Origin: an uncultured Clostridia bacterium
GTDB lineage: Bacteria; Bacillota; Clostridia; Oscillospirales; Acutalibacteraceae
Direction: 5' to 3'
DNA length: 57,909 bases
Assembly (NCBI GenBank): GCA_946566955.1
Contig: CAMNXD010000007.1
Location: forward strand, 1 to 57,909
In this document: piece by piece, positions 24,783-32,685 of the stretch
Position numbering within the stretch: position 1 is the stretch's first letter
Layout: the number at the start of each line of letters is the position of its first letter
Made by a program: the position numbers and the translations under genes
Notes under the pieces: generated by a model
Databases searched by the model: none
What the model was told of the DNA's origin: nothing
What the model saw: only the letters and a program-made list of their open reading frames with translations

Positions 24783-27131
24783 ATGAAAAGCCTAAACGAA
24801 ATAGGCTGGGGTAATGAGGGCATAGTAAAAAAAATCGGTAGCAAAGGTGCCCTCAGACGCCGAATGATAGATCTTGGTATAACTGAAGGAGCAAGAGTTA
24901 AAGTTATAAAATCTGCACCTATGGGCGACCCGATAGAAGTATCTATACATGGCTACAGGCTAAGTATTAGAAAATCTGATGCCGAGGAAATAGAAGTATT
25001 TGAAAATAATAAAGAATTTGAAAGTGTAGTTATGCGCTTCGATGACCCTAACTCTATAAGTCAGTTTTTAGATATACCAATTTTAAACAGTGACTTAAAA
25101 GCAAAAAAGGCTTATAAAGCGGCACTTGTAGGAAATCCGAACTGCGGTAAAACTACTCTTTTTAACAGTCTTACGGGAAGCTATCAGTATGTTGGAAATT
25201 GGCCCGGGGTGACCGTTGAACGTAAAGAGGGTAGAATAAAAAATTTAGGAGATAAAATCGATCTTGTTGATCTTCCGGGAGTATATTCTCTTTCACCTTA
25301 TTCCCCTGAAGAAATAGTAACTAGAAATTACATATTAAATGAAATGCCAGATATAATAGTAAATATTGTTGATGCTACTAACTTAGAAAGAAATTTATAT
25401 TTAACAACTCAGCTTTTAGAGCTTGATTACAAAATAATTCTAGTTTTAAATATGACGGATTTACTTAGAAGCAAAGGAAAGGAAATAGATTTTAAAGAGC
25501 TTGAAAAAAATCTAGGAGTACCAGTTGTAGGTATTTCTGCAGGTAAGAATAAGGGAATAGAAAAGCTTCTAGAGACTTTATCACTCTTAGTTAAAAAGAA
25601 AAATATGGCTCGTCATATAAGCCAGATGTATTCACCTCGAGTAGAGGAAGCGGTTGAAAAGATAGATAAAATTTTAAGTCCCGGAAAAAAATACGTTTAT
25701 AATAGTAGGTTTAAAGCGGTTAAGGTCTTCGAAGACGATAAACTTATCCTAGAAAGCTATAATTTATCTGAAGAGCAATCAAAAGAAGTAGAAAAAGTTA
25801 GAAGCTCTGTAAGTAAGATAAATGGTAAAGAAAAAGATATTATAATTCCTGATGAAAGATACAGTTTTATTTACAGCATTTGTAAAAGTACAGTTAGAGA
25901 GATTAACAAAAAAAATAAGATTTCTTTTTCTGAAACGATAGATAAAGTCATTACTGGAAAATATACTGCCCTTCCATGTTTTTTAATATTTATTCTTTTA
26001 ATTTTCTATTTGTCTTTCGGACCACTAGGAGTGGCGCTTAAGGATTTATCTGAGCAATTTATTGACCACCAAATGGCAAACACGATAGGGAGAATTTTAA
26101 ATTATATTGGGGTTTCAGACTGGATAAAAAGTTTATTTTTAGATGCAATTATTAGAGGAGTTGGCGCAGTAATATCGTTTTTACCTCAAATTTTACTTTT
26201 GTTTAGTTTGCTCTCGATTTTGGAGGACTGCGGATATATGGCACGAGCTGCTTTTATTATGGATAAGCCTATGCGTAAAATTGGACTTTCTGGTAAAGCT
26301 TTTGTACCGCTTATAATGGGCTTTGGATGTAGCGTCCCAGCGGTTATGGGGACCAAAATTCTCGAAAGTAAAAAGGATAAGAATTTAGCTATATTTTTAA
26401 TCCCGTTTATGTCCTGCAGTGCTAAGATGCCTCTTTATTTACTTTTTGCCTCTGTGTTTTTTCCTAATCATCAAGCAGTTGTAATCTTTTCTCTTTACGT
26501 TTTGGGGGTCCTTTGTGCATGCCTAACAGCTTATATTTTCAAAGATAATTTTTTTAAAGGGGAAGAGTCTCCGTTTATAATGGAAATGCCTGACTACAAA
26601 ATTCCTTCATTTAAAAATGTTCGGCTCAACGTATGGGATAAAGCAAAGGATTTTGTTGAGCGAGCTGGTACAGTAATTTTACTTGCAACTATTCTTGTGT
26701 GGTTTTTGCAGTACTTTGATGTAAGTTTCCAGCATGTTACCGATAATTCCAAAAGTATTCTCGCACAGATAGGAAAATTAATAGCTCCAATTTTCAGCGT
26801 TTGTGGTTTCGGTGACTGGAGAGTAAGCGTTTCTCTTTTAACGGGTGTTCTTGCAAAAGAGTCTATTGTTAGCACGCTTTTAGTTCTTTATGGAGGGGAG
26901 TCTAATGCCCAGGCTTCTTTAGCGCAGACTTTTAACTGGATAAATGGACTTTCATTTTTAGTGTTTGTACTTTTATATGTGCCATGTGTGGCAGCGATTT
27001 CTGCAATATATAAAGAGCTTGAGAGTAAAAAGTTAGGAGTACTTTCGGTATTTTATCAGCTTTTAATTGCATATGTGCTTTCAGGGCTTGTATATCAAAC
27101 GATTACTCTATTTTATAACTTTAAAAGATAG
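24783..27131 (+). CDS. feoB: Ferrous iron transporter, FeoA-FeoB fusion
   Basis: FeoB imports Fe(II) across the membrane. This 782-aa protein starts with a FeoA SH3-like domain (residues about 1-75; LRRRMIDLGITEGARVKV). A G domain follows (P-loop GNPNCGKTT near 116, LVDLPGVYSL, NMTD), then about ten membrane segments with the Gate motifs GFGCSVPAVMGTK and CSAKMPLYL. FeoA and FeoB are usually separate genes, so the fusion stands out. No strong ribosome binding site precedes the ATG (AAAAAGGATG lies about 14 bases upstream). Confidence 0.95.
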   Translation: MKSLNEIGWGNEGIVKKIGSKGALRRRMIDLGITEGARVKVIKSAPMGDPIEVSIHGYRLSIRKSDAEEIEVFENNKEFESVVMRFDDPNSISQFLDIPILNSDLKAKKAYKAALVGNPNCGKTTLFNSLTGSYQYVGNWPGVTVERKEGRIKNLGDKIDLVDLPGVYSLSPYSPEEIVTRNYILNEMPDIIVNIVDATNLERNLYLTTQLLELDYKIILVLNMTDLLRSKGKEIDFKELEKNLGVPVVGISAGKNKGIEKLLETLSLLVKKKNMARHISQMYSPRVEEAVEKIDKILSPGKKYVYNSRFKAVKVFEDDKLILESYNLSEEQSKEVEKVRSSVSKINGKEKDIIIPDERYSFIYSICKSTVREINKKNKISFSETIDKVITGKYTALPCFLIFILLIFYLSFGPLGVALKDLSEQFIDHQMANTIGRILNYIGVSDWIKSLFLDAIIRGVGAVISFLPQILLLFSLLSILEDCGYMARAAFIMDKPMRKIGLSGKAFVPLIMGFGCSVPAVMGTKILESKKDKNLAIFLIPFMSCSAKMPLYLLFASVFFPNHQAVVIFSLYVLGVLCACLTAYIFKDNFFKGEESPFIMEMPDYKIPSFKNVRLNVWDKAKDFVERAGTVILLATILVWFLQYFDVSFQHVTDNSKSILAQIGKLIAPIFSVCGFGDWRVSVSLLTGVLAKESIVSTLLVLYGGESNAQASLAQTFNWINGLSFLVFVLLYVPCVAAISAIYKELESKKLGVLSVFYQLLIAYVLSGLVYQTITLFYNFKR

Positions 27132-27147
27132 GAGGTGTATTATAAAT

Positions 27148-27303
27148 ATGGCCGATATTATATTTTTGGTTTTATTATTATCATTTATTTTGTTTTTATC
27201 TTTTAGAATTTTTAAAAATAAATTTTCCCCTGAGAAAAAAAGCTCTTCAAAATGTAGCGGATGCTTATTTTCAGGAATGTGTGGTAAAAAAAATTTAAAG
27301 TGA
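27148..27303 (+). CDS. FeoB-associated Cys-rich membrane protein
   Basis: A 51-aa protein with one N-terminal membrane helix (IIFLVLLLSFILFLSF) and a cytosolic tail containing C-x2-C-x6-C (CSGCLFSGMC). This matches the small Cys-rich partner that follows feoB in many Clostridia and may act like FeoC or as an iron chaperone. TAGGAGGTG precedes the ATG at 27148 by about ten bases; the longer frame inside feoB is rejected. It overlaps the start of the next gene. Confidence 0.85.
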   Translation: MADIIFLVLLLSFILFLSFRIFKNKFSPEKKSSSKCSGCLFSGMCGKKNLK

Positions 27304-27314
27304 GAGTGTTTAAG

Positions 27315-27695
27315 ATGGGAGAGTTTCTAACTAGTTCTCTAGAAGACTACTTAGAAATAATATATATAATTCAAAGTGAAGATAAGGGAGTTCGGATAAC
27401 GGATATAGCAAATGCTTTATCGTTTTCTAAGGCGAGTGTAAATCAGGCGATAAATACTCTTAAATCAGAAAAACTAGTTTTACAAGAAAAGTATGGTAAA
27501 ATAGCTTTAACGGACCAAGGCTTAAAAATTGCAGAATCTATATACGAAAAGCATAAGGTTTTAAGTAAGTTCTTTATAGAAGTTTTAGGGGTGAGTCCTT
27601 TAGTAGGAGAAATTGACGCTTGCAAGGCCGAACATGTTTTAAGCAGTGAAACTCTTAAAGGCATAAAAAGTTTTTTAAAGAAGCTAGAAGTTTAG
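27315..27695 (+). CDS. Short DtxR/MntR-family metal-dependent repressor
   Basis: A 126-aa regulator: N-terminal winged helix (SSLEDYLEIIYIIQSEDKGVRI, then ITDIANALSFSKASVNQAI), then the metal-binding/dimerisation helix region (LGVSP...DACKAEHVLS). It lacks the C-terminal SH3-like domain of DtxR, as in MntR. An in-frame GTG at 27300 overlaps the previous stop and is an alternative start; ATG 27315 matches the family N-terminus. Its operon position suggests it senses iron and controls feoAB. Confidence 0.85.
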   Translation: MGEFLTSSLEDYLEIIYIIQSEDKGVRITDIANALSFSKASVNQAINTLKSEKLVLQEKYGKIALTDQGLKIAESIYEKHKVLSKFFIEVLGVSPLVGEIDACKAEHVLSSETLKGIKSFLKKLEV

Positions 27696-27719
27696 CTTTA
27701 TTATTTTGGAGGAATACTC

Positions 27720-28475
27720 ATGGAAAAAAGCAAGGTTTTGAAATCTGATTGCAACTTTATAGTGGGTCGAAATGCAGTTAAAGAAGCTATGAAGAGTGAA
27801 AGAGTTATTGACTCAATTATGGTGTCGCGGACGGATGTTTCTGGATCACTAAGACCTATTTTAGCTCAAGCTAAAGAGAAAAATATAACTATAAAACAAG
27901 TAACTAAAAAAGCTTTAGATTTAATTTCTCCTTCACACCAAGGAATAATTGCAGTTGCAGGAGCGAAAAGGTCTTGTAGCATTGAAGATATACTAAATTT
28001 AGCGCACAAGAAAAACGAACCCCCGTTTTTAATAGTTGCCGATGGTATAGAAGATCCCCACAATTTGGGAGCAATTGTGAGAACTGCTGAATGCTCTGGT
28101 GCACATGGAGTTATAATCCCCAAAAGACGAGCTGCTGGAATTACAGGTTCAGTTGAAAAAGCATCCGCAGGAGCGCTGGAGCATGTTTTGATTGCAAAAG
28201 TGAATAATTTATCGTCTGCGCTAGAAATGCTTAAAAGCAAAGGCATTTGGATATACGGCACAGACGCTTCAGGTAAAACTTGGGTAGAAGAAAGCTTAAC
28301 GGGGCCGATAGCATTAGTTATAGGCTCTGAGGGAAAGGGAATAAGCCAAAAAATTAAAGAAAAATGCGACTTTATGCTTTCGATTCCTTTAAGTGGTAAA
28401 ATAAATTCCCTTAATGCTTCCGTTGCGGCAGGTATTATAATGTATGAAGTCTATAGACAAAGAAAGCTAGTATAG
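27720..28475 (+). CDS. rlmB: 23S rRNA 2'-O-methyltransferase of the TrmH/RlmB family
   Basis: A SPOUT-class methyltransferase of 251 aa that would methylate a ribose in 23S rRNA (Gm2251 in E. coli numbering for RlmB). It has an N-terminal substrate-binding domain (VGRNAVKEAM) and a C-terminal knot with DGIEDPHNLGAIVRTAECSG, VIGSEGKGIS and IPLSGKINSLNASVAAGI. TTGGAGG precedes the ATG. It lies 24 bases after the DtxR-like gene. YacO/TrmH-type naming varies. Confidence 0.92.
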   Translation: MEKSKVLKSDCNFIVGRNAVKEAMKSERVIDSIMVSRTDVSGSLRPILAQAKEKNITIKQVTKKALDLISPSHQGIIAVAGAKRSCSIEDILNLAHKKNEPPFLIVADGIEDPHNLGAIVRTAECSGAHGVIIPKRRAAGITGSVEKASAGALEHVLIAKVNNLSSALEMLKSKGIWIYGTDASGKTWVEESLTGPIALVIGSEGKGISQKIKEKCDFMLSIPLSGKINSLNASVAAGIIMYEVYRQRKLV

Positions 28476-28913
28476 CTTAAATATCCACACAATAACTCCA
28501 TATACCATAGAAGCAATAGTTCCATAGACAATCACTGGTCCTGCCATAATAAACATTTTTGCGCCTATCCCAAAGACGTGTCCTTCACTTTTAAATTCTA
28601 TTGCTGGAGCGGTTATAGAGTTTGAAAACCCTGTTATAGGTACTATAGTTCCCGCACCTGCATGCTTAGCAATAGGCCCATACCAGTTTAAAGCTGTTAA
28701 AAGAGAGCTAAGCGCTATTAATGTTATCGAGGTCCAGGTTGAGGCGTTTTTCTTGTCAAGATCGAAGCTGGACATATAAAGCTGAGTAAGAGCTTGACCT
28801 ATAGTGCAGATAAGTCCCCCAAAAATAAATGCCATAGGTAAATCCTTCCAAACAGGACTTGCAGGAGAGCTATCAGCGGTCATTTCGGTGTATTGATTTT
28901 TAGAGACTTTCAT
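28467..28913 (-). CDS. spoVAC: Stage V sporulation protein AC
   Basis: SpoVAC is a membrane channel component that moves dipicolinic acid into the forespore and out at germination. The 148-aa product has about four hydrophobic segments and family motifs FIFGGLICTIGQ, GAGTIVPITGFSNSI and FGIGAKMF. The ATG at 28913 after AGGAAGTGA is preferred over the upstream GTG/ATG. Normally it is followed by spoVAD and spoVAE; here it stands alone, its 3' end overlapping rlmB by nine bases convergently. Confidence 0.92.
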   Translation of the reverse strand: MKVSKNQYTEMTADSSPASPVWKDLPMAFIFGGLICTIGQALTQLYMSSFDLDKKNASTWTSITLIALSSLLTALNWYGPIAKHAGAGTIVPITGFSNSITAPAIEFKSEGHVFGIGAKMFIMAGPVIVYGTIASMVYGVIVWIFKLY

Positions 28914-29006
28914 TAACATCACTTCCTTTTACTATACTATTCCCAGTTAAAATATTCTCTATTCATTTTTTTAGATTATTTATCAGAGTCGAAGGAGACA
29001 AAACTA

Positions 29007-30338
29007 TTGAAAGAAAGCTTATATAATCAACTAAAAAAATATAAGAACTTAGAGCGTTCTTCTTTCCATACGCCAGGTCACAAAGGACATTTTTTTTCGA
29101 GATATAATCTCAATTCACTTGACTTTACCGAGCTTCCCGCGACGGACAGTTTATATGAAGCAAGTGGAGCGATAAAACTTGCAGAAAATAGGGTAAGTAA
29201 GCTTTATGGAAGTGAGTCAAGCTTTTTTTCCGCAGGAGGTAATACCCTTTGTATACAAGCTATGATTAGAATGTGCTGCAGGGCAGGCGACAAAATTTTA
29301 TGTGATCGAATAGTGCATAGATCAGTTGTATCTGCTATGGGACTTTTAAATGTAACTCCTGTGTGGGTGAAAAGGCTTGTGGATAAATCCACTGGCCTGG
29401 CAAGTCAGATTGATATTCCTGACCTTAAATTTAAACTAAAAGCAAATCCCGACGTCAAAGCTATATATTTGACAAGTCCGAGCTATTATGGAGTTTTGCA
29501 GGATTTAAAATTAATATCCGAAATATGTAGACGTAAAGGCGTTTTAGTTTTAGTAGATAATGCTCATGGTTCACATTTAAAGTTTTTGGGGCTTCATCCC
29601 TTAGATCAAGGTGCAGATTTAGTTTCGGATTCTGCGCATAAAACCTTGCCCGTCCTTACGGGAGGAGCTTGGCTGCACGTTAATAAAAAAGAATTTAAAA
29701 ATACTGCAAAATCTGCTATGGCACTTTTCGGCTCTACAAGTCCATCGTATCCAGTTATGGCTTCTTTAGATATAGCTTGCGGATGGCTCGAAAAAAACGG
29801 ATTTAAAGAATATAAACGCTTAAAATGCCGCGTGGAAGAAATAAATGAGATTGCACGAAGGAAAAATATATTTTTAGCTTCAGATAGTCATTTTTGTGAC
29901 CCTACAAGAATTGCTTTAGGGACTTACAGCATTGGATACAGTGGATTTGAATTTAGAAAACTGCTTTATAAATTTAAAATAGAGCCCGAGCTATGCGATG
30001 AAAATTACGTCGTGCTGATACCATCTCCGCACAATATTCTTACGGACTGGCAAAGGTTAAAACTTGCTTTAGAAAGTATAGAAGCGAAAGAACCCAAAAC
30101 TATTGACTTAAAATTCGAAAAAACTCCTATTCCTCCGGCTAAAGCCACGATTTCAGAAGCAATCCTAGGAGAGTCTACTCAAATAGGAATTAACGAATGC
30201 TTAAATAAAATAGCAGCAGAGGTGATTTGTCCATGTCCACCGGGAATACCCGTAGTGATGCCGGGGGAAGTAATAGGTACATTCGAGCAGCAAGCATTAA
30301 AGTATTATGGCGCTAAAGAGATAAATGTGATAAAATAA
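29007..30338 (+). CDS. Orn/Lys/Arg decarboxylase family (YaaO-like)
   Basis: A PLP-dependent fold-type I decarboxylase of 443 aa, similar to YaaO/SpeA of Firmicutes, which makes a polyamine precursor from a basic amino acid. The N-terminal HTPGHKG motif, the LVDNAHGSHL loop and the PLP lysine in SDSAHKTLPVLTGGAWLH are clear, and the C-terminal PCPPGIPVVMPGE motif completes it. TTG start after GAAGGAG. Arg, Lys or Orn as substrate cannot be decided. It heads the darA-holB-ricT cluster. Confidence 0.88.
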   Translation: MKESLYNQLKKYKNLERSSFHTPGHKGHFFSRYNLNSLDFTELPATDSLYEASGAIKLAENRVSKLYGSESSFFSAGGNTLCIQAMIRMCCRAGDKILCDRIVHRSVVSAMGLLNVTPVWVKRLVDKSTGLASQIDIPDLKFKLKANPDVKAIYLTSPSYYGVLQDLKLISEICRRKGVLVLVDNAHGSHLKFLGLHPLDQGADLVSDSAHKTLPVLTGGAWLHVNKKEFKNTAKSAMALFGSTSPSYPVMASLDIACGWLEKNGFKEYKRLKCRVEEINEIARRKNIFLASDSHFCDPTRIALGTYSIGYSGFEFRKLLYKFKIEPELCDENYVVLIPSPHNILTDWQRLKLALESIEAKEPKTIDLKFEKTPIPPAKATISEAILGESTQIGINECLNKIAAEVICPCPPGIPVVMPGEVIGTFEQQALKYYGAKEINVIK

Positions 30339-30529
30339 TAATTAGCTTAAAGAGCATCGTCGCTTTAGTAATAAAACTCTTTAACTTAGAAAGGTAGTGG
30401 TTAAATACTAGGCACATTAGAAATCAGAGCAGAATTACGAGCTAAGGTTTAGCGCAATTAAATCAGTTAATCATTAATTTCGCTATTGAGTTTTAGATAA
30501 ATTAAATTATAAGCTGGTGAAATAAATTT

Positions 30530-30853
30530 ATGAAATTAGTTATGGCAATAATGGGAAAAAATGATGCTTCAGTAGTTATGGATGCTCTTACTGAAGAAAA
30601 TTTTCAGGTCACGAAAATGGCATCCACGGGCGGCTTTTTAAAATCCGGGAATACCACTCTTATAATTGGAGTTGAAAATAACAAAACGAATAAGGTTATA
30701 GATATTATTTCTAAGTATAGTAGTAAAAGAAAGCAGCTTGTTTCTGATGCTCACTCTTCGTATTCAAGCCCGTTTTCTCAGATGCCTTTTGAGATTACAA
30801 CAGGTGGAGCTATAATATTTGTTTTAGATGTAGATAGGTTTGAAAAGATTTAA
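30530..30853 (+). CDS. darA: Cyclic di-AMP receptor DarA/PstA (YaaQ)
   Basis: A 107-aa PII-like protein that binds cyclic di-AMP as a trimer. The sequence matches the YaaQ/DUF970 family: KLVMAIMGKNDAS, KMASTGGFLKSGNTTLIIGV, and a C-terminal AIIFVLDVDRFE. holB follows after 16 bases. In most relatives tmk lies just upstream; here a 190-base non-coding gap takes its place. Confidence 0.93.
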   Translation: MKLVMAIMGKNDASVVMDALTEENFQVTKMASTGGFLKSGNTTLIIGVENNKTNKVIDIISKYSSKRKQLVSDAHSSYSSPFSQMPFEITTGGAIIFVLDVDRFEKI

Positions 30854-30869
30854 ATAGGTGGAGGACAAA

Positions 30870-31655
30870 TTGAAAAATTCAGTTTTATACTCTGAGAGCT
30901 TGTGCAAAAGGTTTAAAAGCAATAAAATTCCTCATGCCGCTATAATCGAGACCTCAAATTTAAAAAATTCTCAGCAAGGTTTAAACAAAATGCTCCAGCT
31001 TTTAATGTGCAAGCTTGGTAAAGAAGAGCCGTGCGGAAATTGCGAAGCATGTGTAAAAATTTCTTTAGGTTCTCATCCTGATGTAAAATTAATTGGCCTT
31101 GAAGAAAAGTCTCAGTCTATAAAAGTAGAAAGTATAAGGTGGATGCGCCAAGACGCTCATATTTTGCCGAGTGAACAAGAATATAAATTTTATGTTATAA
31201 GTCCTGCTGATGCTTTAACTCCTCAAGCACAAAATGCATTTATAAAAATACTTGAAGAACCGCCAAGAAATGTGATTTTTATTTTAATATGTGAGTCACT
31301 TATCTCCCTTCTAGATACTGTTGTATCAAGGTGCGAAATATTTAGAGATCACTTCGGGCAAAATGATAATAAAGATAGAGAAGCGTATGTAGTTGCAAAA
31401 AAACTTTCATTTGCTAGCTTTAATGAAGACAAACTAAAAATTTTAGAAATAATTTCTAAGTTACCTTTGGAAAGGTCTTATATTAAAAATGTAATTGATC
31501 ATTTACAAAAAGTATTTTTAGAAGTTATAAAAGAGGGTGGCCAATCGGCATCTAGTTTGGTAAAAAAAATAGATAAACTCGCTTATATCTCCGATGGACT
31601 TGAAGTAAATACAAATATCAATCTGGCTTTAAGCAATTTAATGGTAGTTTTATAA
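30870..31655 (+). CDS. holB: DNA polymerase III delta' subunit
   Basis: The delta' subunit of the clamp loader, 261 aa. The zinc module CKLGKEEPCGNCEAC is intact. The P-loop region (IIETSNLKNS) lacks the GK(S/T) of active ATPases, as expected for delta'. The NAFIKILEEPPRNVIFIL motif is diagnostic. GGTGGAGGA lies six bases before a TTG at 30870, which is preferred to an overlapping GTG at 30858. Confidence 0.9.
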   Translation: MKNSVLYSESLCKRFKSNKIPHAAIIETSNLKNSQQGLNKMLQLLMCKLGKEEPCGNCEACVKISLGSHPDVKLIGLEEKSQSIKVESIRWMRQDAHILPSEQEYKFYVISPADALTPQAQNAFIKILEEPPRNVIFILICESLISLLDTVVSRCEIFRDHFGQNDNKDREAYVVAKKLSFASFNEDKLKILEIISKLPLERSYIKNVIDHLQKVFLEVIKEGGQSASSLVKKIDKLAYISDGLEVNTNINLALSNLMVVL

Positions 31656-31671
31656 GAAAGGAGGAATTTAT

Positions 31672-32502
31672 ATGAACTTAATTTTGGGAGTTAAATTTAA
31701 GGAAGTAGGTAAAATTTACTATTTTTTTTATAATCAAGATGATATTTCCAAAGGAGATTTCGTAATAGCAGAGACTATGCGTGGCGTCGAGTGCGGCAAG
31801 GTTGTGGTTACAAAGTACGATGATAACATCAGCAGTGATTTTGAGTCCAGTGAGAAAATACTTCGCAAAGCAACTCCTCAAGATTTAGCTTCGCTTGAAA
31901 CAAAAAAGTTAGAAGAAAGGTATGCTGAGAAAGTATGTAAAGAAAAAATCAGTCAGCATAAACTTAAAATGAAACTTATAGACGTTGAGTATACTTTTAA
32001 TAAGGGAAAGCTTATTTTTTATTTTACTTCAGAGTCTAGAGTGGACTTTAGAGGCTTGGTCAAGGATTTAGCTTATATATTTAAAGTCAGAATAGAATTG
32101 CGGCAAGTTGGAACGAGAGACGAAGCTAAGATTTTAGGAGGATTAGGTATATGTGGAAAACCGGTTTGCTGTTCGGCATTTTTAACGGATTTTCAAAACG
32201 TATCTGTAAAAATGGCTAAAGATCAAGGAGTTTCTTTAAGTCCCGTTAAGCTTTCCGGTGCTTGTGGAAGATTAAAATGTTGTTTAAGCTATGAGGAAGA
32301 TGCTTATTTAGATTTACTAGAAAAAACTCCGAAAATAGGAGCTATTGTAGATACGCCGGAGGGTAGAGGAGTAATTGTGAGTAGAATACCCATTTCTTCA
32401 ACCGTCAAGGTCCAAATTGAAGATAGCGCGGGTAATTCTCGAATAAGAACTTTTAAGCAAAGTGAAATTGAAGTTCTTTATGAAGACTGCAGGCAAGAAT
32501 AA
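31672..32502 (+). CDS. ricT: PSP1-domain protein RicT/YaaT
   Basis: A 276-aa PSP1 family protein. In Bacillus, RicT forms the Y-complex with RicA and RicF, which carries iron-sulfur clusters and affects mRNA processing, biofilm and sporulation. Cys clusters are visible in GGLGICGKPVCCSAF and SGACGRLKCCLSYE. AAAGGAGG precedes the ATG and the gene is 16 bases after holB, the conserved order. Confidence 0.93.
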   Translation: MNLILGVKFKEVGKIYYFFYNQDDISKGDFVIAETMRGVECGKVVVTKYDDNISSDFESSEKILRKATPQDLASLETKKLEERYAEKVCKEKISQHKLKMKLIDVEYTFNKGKLIFYFTSESRVDFRGLVKDLAYIFKVRIELRQVGTRDEAKILGGLGICGKPVCCSAFLTDFQNVSVKMAKDQGVSLSPVKLSGACGRLKCCLSYEEDAYLDLLEKTPKIGAIVDTPEGRGVIVSRIPISSTVKVQIEDSAGNSRIRTFKQSEIEVLYEDCRQE

Positions 32503-32685
32503 ACAGTTGTGTAATTAAATATATAGATTAAGTAAGTTGATTTTTAGTAAAAAATAGTATATAATTATATTTAAAATAGCTTTATGAATATTAGAATGTA
32601 ATTTATTTTAGTATCATAGCTTTTAATTCAAGAGTTTTAATTGAAGGTCAGTGTTTAAACATTTTTGATATGGTGGTGCTAAAGA

